A DNA stretch of 64,000 nt from Beroe forskalii (lineage: Eukaryota > Ctenophora > Nuda > Beroida > Beroidae): positions 537,443 through 601,442 of the forward strand of contig WFMF01000077.1 in assembly GCA_011033025.1 (NCBI GenBank), given 5' to 3'. Both the position numbers and the translations under genes were made by a program. Positions 53,963-64,000 of this stretch are shown here, one piece after another (within the stretch, counting starts at the first letter, position 1; every line of letters starts with the position of its first letter). The notes under the pieces were generated by a model. It saw only the letters and a program-made list of their open reading frames with translations. It was not told the origin of the DNA and did no database searches.

Positions 53963-54413
53963 GGGATTGTTTACATATTACGTAATCACCTAGGGGGAGG
54001 GGGTGTTTTCAAATGATTACGTTTGAGGGGGAGGGGGTTTTGGTGATTGATTACGTTATCAAAATATACAATTTTCGGCACAATTTTTGCCACAAATTCT
54101 CGTTTTTTTCAGCAAAATTTTCAGAAAACCAATTCAAACTCAAAGGCACCATTTTCAGCAACTTTTTCAGAATTTAACTCAATGTTTCCATAAATTTTTC
54201 CCAAATGTGAAAAAATGAATATTTAAGTATTTGCACAGTCCATTTTGTTCATTGTCTACTCAAGTAGGGGGGGGGGGTTAAGCCATGATTACGTAATTTT
54301 CTCCTCAAGAGAGGGGGAGTCGGGCTTTGATTACGTTTGATTACGATGGGGAGGGAGGGGGTTGAAGATGGTCAAAAATTGATTACGTAATCTTATATAA
54401 TGTGAACGATCCC
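53963..54413. mobile_element. Harbinger-like MITE, 451 bp
   Basis: Ends GGGATTGTTTACATATTACG and the mirrored GTGAACGATCCC are flanked by TTA at both sides (53960-53962 and 54414-54416). 'gattacgtaat/gattacgttt' subterminal repeats match the element at 50357. The two ends differ at several bases. Confidence 0.8.
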
Positions 54414-54485
54414 TTAGATTCTTCTCAAATCAAATATTGAATAATTCTGGATTTGCTGTTAGATATGATATTTGAAATTGTCAGA

Positions 54486-54590
54486 CGTTGTCTGACCCGC
54501 TGACGCCAGTAGCGAAGCGGCTGGCGTCAGATGACTATGAGAATCAGCGCTGAATTCTCACGAAGGTCTGTCAACCGCCGACAAATTTGA
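54486..54590. repeat. Inverted partner of 58000-58110
   Basis: 'gacccgctgacgcca', 'agcgaagcggctggcgtcag', 'gagaatcagcgctg' and 'ggtctgtcaac' occur here. In reverse complement the same order appears at 58000-58110. The pair brackets the 3.4-kb palindrome/minisatellite cluster. Confidence 0.7.
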
Positions 54591-55503
54591 AATAGCAAGG
54601 CTTCAAGGTCATTATTTTTAACGTTTTGTGAATAAAGTAAAACTGTCACCGTTAATTCGTGATCGTTTTAAAGTTACAAGTTCCTTTATGAGTATGTGTT
54701 ACTCATCTTGCACTTGTTCTGGATCATTCAAATTTAATTTGATTGTGATGTTCATCGATGTCACTTTACACTTTACTTCAAACTGTGGTATCCAAGCTTA
54801 TTACGCCACATGATATTTCAATTTGTGGCTTGACGAGTTAAAAATTCACGCAAATAACTAATTATTTACTCGACGTTCTGTGACGGGCCGTACAGTCGAA
54901 ATGCGCATCTTAATTGACCAGCGACATGGTAATGATATGTGGTCGACGATTTGACTAACAGGTCTGGTCACTCACACTTAGTGCCATTTCAAAGTCCTGT
55001 GACATATGTTAATGAATTTTTATTTCTAATTCTCAAAAAGCTGCGTTTTAAATTTAATGTTCACGTAATTTCACACTGTTATACTTATAACGAGTTCAGT
55101 CTTTTGACAGTATGCCGACATGCCGTACTTTTGACATGAGTATGCCCTACATGAACAACAATACGCCAATCTGTTGTCATGTCTCACAGTACGGCATACT
55201 GTTGACAAAGATACTGTAGACAACAGTATGGCCTACATTTGATAGCAGTATAGCGAAGTGTTGTTAACATTGCACCATACTGTTATTAACAGACAACAGT
55301 ACTGTTGAAATCAATATAAGGTAATGTATTATGTATTGTTAACGGTATGTTGTAAAATGCACAGTTGACAACAGTAAGATGGACTTTCCCATCGTTGGCA
55401 GGAAACACTCAGACATTTTGAGGGGAGTGTTGCAAATGCAATTACTCCCCGCGGGAAAACGTGCGCCGAATAGAGGATAAAATCTTTCAGAAAAAAGTAT
55501 GGC

Positions 55504-56040
55504 TTACTGCTGACAACAGTATTGAATACTGCTGACAACAGCATGGAAATGGAATACAGCTGACAACAGTTGGACATACTGATGACAACAGTTTGACCTA
55601 CTAATGACAACAGTATGGAATACTGCTGACAACAGTATCGAATACTGCTGACAACAGTATGGAATACTGCTGACAAAAGTATGGAATACTGCTGACAACA
55701 GTATGGAATACTGCTGACAACAGTATGGAATACTGCTGACTACAGTATGGAATACTGCTGACTACAGTATGGAATACTGCTGACAACAGTATGGAATAAT
55801 GCTGACAACAGTATGGAATACTGCTGACTACAGTATGGAATACTGCTGACAACAGTATGGAATACTGCTGACTACAGTATGGAATACTGCTGACAACAGT
55901 ATGGAATACTGCTGACAACAGTATGGCAATGGAATACTCCTGAGAACAGTATGGAATACTCCTGACAACAGTATGGAATACTCCTGACAACAGCATGGAA
56001 TACTCCTGACAACAGTATGGAATAGTGGAATACTCCTGAC
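55504..56040. repeat. 22-bp minisatellite, left block
   Basis: About 24 copies of 'ggaatactgctgacaacagt' plus 'at'. It is the reverse complement of the right block's unit except for two bases (tattcc against tatgtc). More diverged single motifs start near 55100. Confidence 0.9.
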
Positions 56041-56960
56041 ATCAGCTTGACATACTGTTGTCAAAAGTACGACATACTGTTGTTAGCAGTATGTCACAGT
56101 CATACTGTTGTCAGCAGTATGCCATACTGTTGTCAGCAGTATATCATACTGTTGTCAGCAGTATGCCATACTGTTGTCAGCAGTATGTCATACTGTTGTC
56201 AGCTTTATGCCATACTGTTGTCAGCAGTATGTCATACTGTTGTCAGCTGTATGCCATACTGTTGTCAGCAGTATGTCATACTGTTGTCAGCAGTATGTCA
56301 TACTGTTGTCAGCAGTATGTCATACTGTTGTCAGCAGTATGTCATACTGTTGTCAGCAGTATGTCATACTGTTGTCAGCAGTATGTCATACTGTTGTCAG
56401 CAGTATGTCATACTGTTGTCAGCAGTATGTCATACTGTTGTCAGCAGTATGTCATACTGTTGTCAGCAGTATGTCATACTGTTGTTAGCAGTATGTCATA
56501 CTGTTGTCAGCGGTATGTCATACTGTTGTCAGCAGTATGTCATACTGTTGTCAGCAGTATATCATACTGTTGTCAGCAGTATGTCATACTGTTGTCAGCA
56601 GTATATCATACTGTTGTCAGCAGTATGTCATACTGTTGTCAGCAGTATGTCATTGTCATGTCATGTCATACTGTTGTCAGCAGTATGTCATACTGTTGTC
56701 AGCAGTATATCATACTGTTGTCAGCAGTATGTCATACTGTTGTCAGCAGTATCGTAGGATGTTACCCTACCCTCGCGCGCGCGGCGCAACGTTCCACATT
56801 TGGACGTCACTTTGCGCCAACAACAAGTCACAAGAAAGGGACGGACATCGCCCGTCGATCAGCAGTATGTCATTGTCATGTCATGTCATACTGTTGTCAG
56901 CAGTATGACTATGTCAGAAGTATGTCATAGTCATACTGTTGTCAGAAGTGGGATTTCTAA
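56041..56960. repeat. 22-bp minisatellite, right block
   Basis: About 36 copies of a 22-bp unit (atactgttgtcagcagtat + gtc), interrupted at 56750-56870 by a GC-rich insert. ATACTG/CAGTAT make each unit a small hairpin. As 22 is not a multiple of three, all frames are open and give a 290-codon spurious ORF. Confidence 0.9.
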
Positions 56961-57480
56961 GCCCCGCGCATAGGTGTGCTTACGCGCGCGGCGCTTCCTT
57001 GAAATAATTGAGGAATTGCTGAAGCGCGCAACGCAAACAGGAAATGGAATATACGTTAAGCGAGAAGTGGGACATACTGTTGTCAGGAGTATGCCATACT
57101 GTTGTCAGATTTCAGAAGTATGCCATATACTGTTGTCTTCCTAAGCCTGCGCAGGTGTGTGGCATGTTGATGTACGCGCCGCGCGCTTTCCTTCTGACTC
57201 TGAGGAAGGGTTTGAAAAAATAGGTATCTCTCCCATATAAACGGCTCTGAGTGAGGTCACAGATCTAAACGTCAATTTTTCTGTATCCTAAACCTAACCA
57301 TTGCCCTAACCAAAACCCTAACCTTAATCCTAACCCTGAACCTAACAAATCCTGACCCTAATCAGAACCCTAACCCTAATTCTTAAAGCGCTAGGTGCGC
57401 TTAATTATAATTTTCTGAGTGACGTCATTGTCATAGATAATGAAGGCTCCCGTTTACTGTTATCGTCGCGCCGCGCGCGT
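56750..57480. other. CGCG-rich palindromic fragments between arrays
   Basis: 'aggatgttaccctaccctc' occurs at 56756 and again at 57748. CG-rich pieces (cgcgcgcggcgcaacg) alternate with short minisatellite remnants (57070-57135). No coding evidence. Confidence 0.5.
57290..57385. repeat. Degenerate telomere-like repeat (ccctaa)n
   Basis: About 15 imperfect 'cctaaccctaacc / ccctaatc' hexamers. Too degenerate and too internal to be a chromosome end; an old interstitial telomeric patch. Confidence 0.7.
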
Positions 57481-57491
57481 ACACCATACAC

Positions 57492-57656
57492 ACATCTATG
57501 CAGGCTTAGGAAAATCTCTTGCCAGACGTTGTCTACTCTGTCCCATATTTTTTGGTACGTCTCCCATGTAAACGGTTTACATGGGAGACGTACCAAAAAA
57601 TATGGGACAGAGTAGACAACGTCTGGCAAGAGATTTTCCTAAGCCTGCATAGATGT
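57492..57656. repeat. 165-bp near-perfect palindrome
   Basis: Centre 'gtaaaccggtttac'-like at about 57574. Arms contain 'ggcttaggaaaatctcttgc', 'gacgttgtctactctgtccc' and 'ggtacgtctcccatg', mirrored exactly. The stem has essentially no loop. Confidence 0.88.
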
Positions 57657-57676
57657 TCCTAAGCGGCGCGACGATA

Positions 57677-58242
57677 ACAGGGATATACGTGTTTAGCAAC
57701 AACAAACAAGGGATTCGAAGCGCGGTGCCTCCATATTAGCATTTGTAGGATGTTACCCTACCCTCCGCCGCGCACGCAAACCTCCGAGTGTTGCGCGCAG
57801 GGATGGGAGAAATCCATCAATATTAGCATCCAATATGGAGGCTAATTAGCCTTCATTAGCCTCCACACCGCCTTTACTAAGCTCCACACAGCCTCCACCA
57901 GGCTCCTCACAGCCTCCACTAGGCACCACTTAGCCTCCATTCTGATTCAGCCTCCACTAGGCATGGCACCCCACAGTGGAGCTTGCACTTGTTTGGCGTT
58001 GACAGACCCTCTCGAGAATCGAATCAGCGCGCCGCGCGCGCGGCGCTGATTCTCATCGCCGGCCGCTTCGCGGCTAGGGCTGGCGTCAGCTGCAGCGGGT
58101 CATACATAGTACGACAAAGTGGAGCCCAGTTGAGGCTGAGTGGAGCCCAGTGGAGGCTGGTGACTGTGAGTGGAGCCCAGTGGAGGCTGTGTGGAGCTTA
58201 GTGGACGCTGAGTGGAGCCTTGCTAAACACGTATATCCCTGT
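57677..58242. repeat. Nested inverted repeat with ggctcc/ggagcc arrays
   Basis: The outer arms 'acagggatatacgtgtttagc' (57677) and its complement (58222-58242) enclose a 'cctccactaggc' array (57840-57980) and a 'gtggagcccagtggaggctg' array (58115-58220) in opposite orientation, with a CG-rich palindrome near 58028-58055. The whole block can fold as one large foldback. Confidence 0.75.
58000..58110. repeat. Inverted partner of 54486-54590
   Basis: 'gttgacagacc', 'gagaatc', 'cagcgc', 'gctgattctca', 'ggccgcttcgcgg' and 'ggctggcgtcagc...gcgggtca' mirror the 54.5-kb copy, with a CGCG expansion in the middle. Confidence 0.7.
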
Positions 58243-58494
58243 CTGCGTTGCGCGGCGCGCTTCCTCAGAACAGGGCTATAAATTCAGGGGCAACGGAGCA
58301 AATTTGACCCCGGTATTTACGGGGTCAAATTTACCCCCTATTTTGAAGCGTTTATACGCCGCGCGCTCCGTTGATTTGTTCGTTTTTACATTTGACTGAT
58401 TTCTTCATTTTCAGGATTCGGGTTGGATCAAAGATTGAGTTTGACCAATCACTATCCAGTATTCACTCCTAATTATAAGAGAAAAAATGAAACC

Positions 58495-61400
58495 ATCTGT
58501 GCAAAAATTATTTACAAAGGTTTTATTGTTGGAATGTGATCTAATGGGTCCCATGAAGGTCTCCAAAGAGTGTTAAGGTGCTACCTTGAAGGGAAAAGTC
58601 AGGAGGGCCACGCCCTTTTTCGACCGTGGGAAATTTTGAGGGAAAAATGAAAATTCAGTTTTTATATGATATATGACATGTGGGTACCCTAAACCTATGT
58701 TTTTTGGGATGGGGAATGGATTCCAAACACTTTCAAAGTCGTATCTAACTTCCTTGACCCAAAACCGGCCACGCCCATTTTTGCGCAAGGCATTTTTGAG
58801 GTAGAAAAGCTATTTTTCAGATTAATGCAATATATGGCATGTAGGTACTCTAAATCCATGTTTTTTGGGACGAGAAATCGATTCCGCACATTATCAAAGT
58901 CGTATCTACCTTCCTTGCCCCAAAACCGGCCACGCCCACTTTTTGCGTATGGGATTTTTTGACCGCCACAAAGGTATTTTTCAGTGAAGTGCGATGTATG
59001 GCATGTAGGTACTCTAAATCCATGTTTTTTGGGACGAGAAATCGATTCCGCACATTATAAAAGTCGTATCTACATTCCTTGACTCAAAACCGGCCACGCC
59101 CATTTTTACGCAAGGCATTTTTGAGGTAGAAAAGCTATTTTTCAGATTAATGCGATATATGGCATGTAGGTACTCTAAACCCATGTTTTTTGGGACGAGA
59201 AATCGATTCCACACATTATCAAAGTCGTGTCGACCTTCCTTGACCCAATACCAGTCACGCCCACTTTTTGCGTATTTGTTGGGAGATAATCCTCTTATCT
59301 GTGGTCATTGGGGTCTATTACCCAATGGTCGATATTCTGATATTAATATACATTATACAATCACTATGTCTCTGAGCTATCTGTCCTCTGCTGCACAGGC
59401 TTTTGGATTTGCACTTGCTTTCGCCTAATGTGGTCGCCACCCCTCAGTCGATTGTGAAGGGTCTTGCCACGGCATCCAGCACCCACCAAGGTGCACACAT
59501 ACATAATGCATACATGGGGATAGACAGGACATGATGTGCAAGGGTGGAGGGTTCTTCTCCAGGGATAAACTGATAAAGCCAAAGATTGAGCAGTTTGCCT
59601 AGGAGTATTGGTTGTGCAGCAGAACCAGCAAACACTGAACCCACCCGAATTTGGCTCCATTCCAAGAAAGTGTTTTTACCAGATAAAATGTTTGATCACC
59701 TAACGTAAGCAAGCGGACGTCATATTTCCTTTCCCAGCGACCAAAAGTGATAAGTCACCCATTTAGGTAAGTATGTACTCTAAATCCAGGATAAATTGTA
59801 GAGATACATCCAATCTCTACCATCTTACCATTAAAAGATTTCCATGCCATCACGGCATCACTGTGATATCTTGATATGGATGGTTATTAGATTTGTACAT
59901 GTGGGGTACCAGAAAAGACCAATTGTGAGGAACTCACTTCTCGGCTGACCAGGTTTCTGGATGCTTTCGCACAGAATTTCAGAAATTCTACTACAACAGG
60001 AATTTTGCCAACGAAGCATTGAAAGTGATATTTCGCCGAGAAGATAGGGTTCCAGAGGTCGCTTGGCAATGGCTTCGTGATAGTGGGACACAACGAACCT
60101 GCTCCGGGTTAAAGAGATGGGCACGGCTGAAATGATAAGCAGGGAAAGAGAGAAAACCCGCTGTGCTCAGGTTAAGAGAATGACCGAACAGAAAACAAGA
60201 GGTTAGGTTTTAAGGTTTGGCATGTCGTGAAGAATGGGGATCAAGTTGGATGCCTACAGGGATAGCTGACAAGGAAGTATTCAGACAAATACACTGCCAT
60301 AGAAATCTTGAAGGGTAGCTGGGCATTGAATTGAATTTAACATAGGTGGGTGTCCATTTATCCTTTCTATCCAGGATGGAAAGGAGGAGTGAATGTCAGA
60401 CATTTTAATGAATTGATCGACCCCAGTGAAAGACTGAGAGAAAAATTCAAGGCCAGTGAGTGAGGATTGATAAACTCTTCACCTCAATAACAGCGGAGCC
60501 TCGATCTAGCAGAGCATACAACAAACAGAGAAGTGAAGAAAGTTATGACAGTAGCAGTCGGAAAGGAACTGGTCGGGCAGGAGCAGAAAAGCAGCTCAAT
60601 AAATTTCATTCCTTGTAATTCCCAAGGGAGGAATAGGGATGCATTGCCCGTTTTGATAGGTTAAACATTAGTTGACTGCCGCGCCTCCTTGATTTCTGGG
60701 TTGGTTTTTGTTTCCAGAATTTTGTCTATCACCAGTAGAGGACGACCATAGCAGACCAATGGACTTTTATGCGGGAAGACAATCAACAAGTGTTACCTCG
60801 AATGACTAACCTAAACTACTGCAGCTAGTTTGACCAGATTCTCAGATAATCAATAATCAATTCTGATAACATGTTTAAAGCTTTAAAGAGTACCAACATG
60901 CATCATATCTTATGTCACTGAGCAATATCTTTTAGACTGGTCGAAAATACCCTACACAAAAAGTGGCCGTGTGACCACAAACGGATCAATGAAGTTCAGT
61001 ACGACTTTGATAATGTGTGGAATCGATTCTATTTCTTTATTCAAACACATGGGTTAGGGTACCTACATCCTAAATGTCGTATTTAACTGAAAAATAACTT
61101 TATGGTGGGCCAAAAATCTCATACACAAAAAGTGGATGTGGCTAGTATCGGGTCAAGGGAGGTTGAGACGACTTTAATAATGTGTGGAATCGATTTCTCG
61201 TCCCAAAAAACATGGATTTAGAGTACCTACATGCCATACATCACACTTCACTGAAAAATACCTTTGTGGCGGTCAAAAAATCCCATACGCAAAAAGTGGG
61301 TGTGGCCGGTTTTGGGGCAAGGAAGGTAGATACGACTTTAATAATGTGCGGAATCGATTTCTCGTCCCAAAAAACATGGGTTTAGAGTACCTACATGCCA

Positions 61401-61742
61401 TATATCGCATTAATCTGAAAAATAGCTTTTAGACCTCAAAAATGCCTTGCGCAAAAATGGGCGTGGCCGGTTTTGGGTCAAGGAAGGTAGATACGACTTT
61501 GAAAGTGTTTGGAATCGATTCCCCGTCCCAAAAAACATAGGTTTAGGGTACCCACATGTCATATATCATATAAAAACTGAATTTTCATTTTTCCCTCAAA
61601 ATTTCCCACGGTCGAAAAAAAGGGCGTGGCCCTCCTGACTTTTCCCTTCAAGGTAGCACCTTAACACTCTTTGGAGACCTTCATGGGACCCATTAGAACA
61701 CATTCCAACAATAAAACCTTTGTAAATAATTTTTGCACAGAT
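58495..61742. mobile_element. 3.2-kb foldback element with ~780-bp subrepeated arms
   Basis: Left arm (58495-59275) and right arm (about 60960-61742) are inverted copies. The outer ends read ATCTGTGCAAAAATTATTTA and complement. Each arm is built of about four ~165-bp tandem subrepeats marked by 'aaaaccggccacgccca', 'ggcatgtaggtactctaaa' and 'ttttttgggacgagaaatcg'. Long subrepeated inverted arms are the hallmark of foldback elements (for example sea-urchin TU or Drosophila FB). A target duplication is unclear (at most AT). The ~65-codon frames in both arms are mirror artefacts. No transposase is recognisable. Confidence 0.82.
59276..60959. other. Loop of the foldback element, no recognised gene
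   Basis: 1.7 kb of single-copy-looking sequence between the arms. The frames at 59364-59665 and 59858-60124 (minus) are 70-100 codons with no recognised motif. It may be host DNA trapped between two elements or a decayed internal region. Confidence 0.45.
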
Positions 61743-64000
61743 CGTGGCATTTTTTGCCGTTTTTTACCTTATTATAACTGAACACCGAGCTGTGATGTGC
61801 TATCAATATCGTTCAAGTATTTTATGTGCCTTTTCTTGAGGTTGTTTTCAATTAAATCAATTTAGATCATTCATTTTATGCAGATATTTTATGCAGATAT
61901 CTGTTAGTTTATGCTTTCGTGACTATCTTAATTTACTCATGTTATTTATGTTGGATGGATTGTCATCAGTCATCGGTCCCAATTCCCATAAATCATTCAT
62001 TTTGGAAATTTATTTGCTGGTTCCGATGAGAGTGGGTATGATTCAATTCAAATTATTGGAAATTGACAATTCAATCAATATAGATGTAGATTGAATATTG
62101 ATTTGTAATTGTATTCTGTTTCTTAACTTGCTTGAAAGTAAATGGAGAAGTCAAATTAAACTGTCTCTTATACTCATTTTTTGTTTGTCTGGGTGTTGTG
62201 AAATTCGTCTGGACATGATATATACTACTCAACCTGGAATGTTTAAGTCATTTTTCACTTTAACCCTATATTTCATTTTTATGATACGAAAGGAGTTTGA
62301 ACCTTTGTCATTGTTTAGAAGTCTCTTCAATTCTGAGCTGCAAATGAAGTTATGACGTGATTTGGATTTCATATATCTTTCAGGATCAGGATCTAATCAA
62401 ATAATATTATGACCTGGCAAGCTATGATTTCAGGCTGCTAGAAGCTGCAATTGTTGGCATAATTATTTTCGAGTGAATTTCAATTCTTTGTAATTCCAAT
62501 TTTGGGTTTTTCATGTCGCTTTGGCCCAAATCATCTCGATAATTTATTGACAAGCTTTCATATAGGTACCCTGCATATAATTCTGGAATTGTCCGTTAAC
62601 TAATATGCCAAGAATTACAGCTTTATCGGTGATTTGGCAATTATTCTAAATTGAAAGGTATTGCATTTGCATGAACGGCATGTGCCCATTATAAGGGTCA
62701 CATTTTTTCAAGTAAGGAGCATATGCGATATTTCAGACTCATAAAGCAAGTTTTAACTTTTTAAGGCTTTAAGGGAATCTGATGAATAGGCGTAGAAACT
62801 TGAACCTATTCAGCTATTCGATTTCACCCTGATGATACCTTTTTTATTGCTCATTTAGCAAGGTGCTTTCGACTGATGAGCACACATACGTGTAAACCAA
62901 TTCTAATGCATTGTAGATTTTATAAAAGAATTGGGGTAATTGAATGATGATATCATCACTTAATAAGGTCCGGGAGTATTCTAACTTTAACCATCAATTC
63001 AATTAATTGCTACTCATACTTCGATGCTTTGATTACCATACAGACTGCAGCGTTTCCTGGTACATTCCCCCTGAAGATAATTCCCCTCATCCATTCCTTA
63101 TGATCTAATTCCTTATGATTCACCCTAGTGTTGTGGTCAACAGATTTATTTGTCAGATTAGCAGATTAGAGCAAAAAGATTACCTAGGTACCTAGTCCTA
63201 CATCATACATGACAAAAGTTGTTAGGATTTGTACCTACCGTTCTTTCAAGCGATTTGCTGGTGTCATTCTCGATTTTAATAGTTTTATAGGTTGGTACTT
63301 ATTCACTCTTGAGCAAGCTATAGGTTCTAATTATTTCTCAAAAAGTTATTATTATTATCAAATATTCACAAAGCATGTTAGATCAGGCTGGTGATCAAAA
63401 TCAGTCCAATCTTGATGTTTGGGAGCCTGTAAATTAATGAAAAACTCATTTTGTTGCACAAAAATAAGATTTCGACCCGTTTTGACCTACCATTTGCATT
63501 CACATCCTGAATAACTCCATTAATTTCATCAAGTTTCCTTTATGATTTGAGCCCATTTACCAATTGTCGACATAACTTGAAATAGCTGATATAGTGGCAT
63601 TTGGCTAATTTATTCTAAGGTCGCCTATCTCTTAGGTCTTCAGTCATAGGCAGTTTCGCAATAAAAAGCATTATAATTTCATTGATTTGAAATCTTTCTC
63701 CCATTGAGACTTTGAAACCACAAAATGCTGTTTTTTGTTGCATAAAGCTGGAATTGCCCATTTTGAATTTCAAGAATCGATGGCCACTGTGGGTTGTGTA
63801 TGATGGGGGGGGGCCAACCCCCTCAATTTTGGTGGATATAGAAAATCGCCAATAGATTTTTGGCGATTCTAGAAATTTGCATTTTTGTTCTGATTTTGGT
63901 ACCATTTTTTTTTCAAACTACATAGTACCATCTTTGTTTCAATTTTCCTTATTTTTCAAAATGATGCCATTTTTTGACACAATTTTAACATCCTTTCAAA
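61743..64000. other. No supported gene
   Basis: AT-rich. Frames of 60-96 codons lack splice context or motifs. 63830-63875 contains a small hairpin (agaaaatcgccaa / ttggcgattct). A poly-G run at 63805 resembles MITE ends elsewhere. Confidence 0.5.

Noticed and set aside
56058-56930. 290-codon ORF of repeated Ser-Cys-Gln-rich units
   Set aside because: The 22-bp period keeps all three frames of one strand open at once; the peptide is a shifted read of a hairpin minisatellite.
55504-56960. CRISPR-like regular repeat array
   Set aside because: Units are contiguous with no unique spacers, and the DNA is animal.
57290-57385. Chromosome end
   Set aside because: The telomere-like hexamers are few, degenerate and followed by more than 6 kb of ordinary DNA.

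Overview
The window is animal (eukaryotic) genomic DNA. Coding sequence is split into exons with GT-AG introns, most intergenic and intronic DNA is made of small inverted-repeat transposons, foldback palindromes, a tRNA-derived SINE and minisatellites, and a degenerate TTAGGG-type telomere-like stretch occurs near 57.3 kb. A receptor of tandem immunoglobulin (Ig) domains plus sushi (CCP) and GCC2/GCC3 domains, next to an intronless rhodopsin-family GPCR, suggests a marine invertebrate, most likely a deuterostome (echinoderm, hemichordate, cephalochordate or tunicate). That placement is inference; no marker fixes the species.

Layout: 1-5640 is a repeat island in which diverged ~330-bp foldback-type repeats flank three minisatellites. 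6708-8304 holds the last five exons of an unrecognised plus-strand gene, with matching splice phases, a stop codon and a candidate poly(A) signal at 8915. 8.9-18.7 kb is repeat-rich with no convincing gene. 18764-19711 encodes a complete single-exon GPCR with an unusual NCY in place of the DRY motif. 19.7-31.0 kb is non-coding, with several MITEs, a SINE fragment and short-motif repeat arrays.

31082-53207 is the main content: a 26-exon gene, read here by joining exons on splice signals and phase. It encodes a type I membrane protein of about 2,560 residues: signal peptide, one lone Ig domain, nine successive Ig dyads (an 'A' domain followed by a 'B' domain marked by a C-x-F/V-Y/H-G-D-like motif), two CCP-like domains, a linker, a GCC2/GCC3 cysteine-rich module, two CCP domains, one membrane helix and a short tail. 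Almost all introns are phase 1. Three irregularities stand out: a symmetric exon (45314-45547) places an unrelated cysteine-rich domain inside the 18th Ig domain; a SINE lies directly after exon 10, whose obvious donor is out of phase with the next exon; and Ig17 and Ig19 have lost canonical cysteines. Domain content suggests a cell-surface recognition, adhesion or innate-immune/allorecognition-type receptor, but the ligand is unknown.

53.2-61.7 kb is a second repeat island: Harbinger-like MITEs with TTA target duplications, a 1.4-kb minisatellite of 22-bp hairpin units in two opposed blocks, several long near-perfect palindromes, and a 3.2-kb foldback element with ~780-bp arms built of ~165-bp subrepeats. 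61.7-64.0 kb shows no gene. All exon joins are predictions from sequence alone; no transcript evidence was available.
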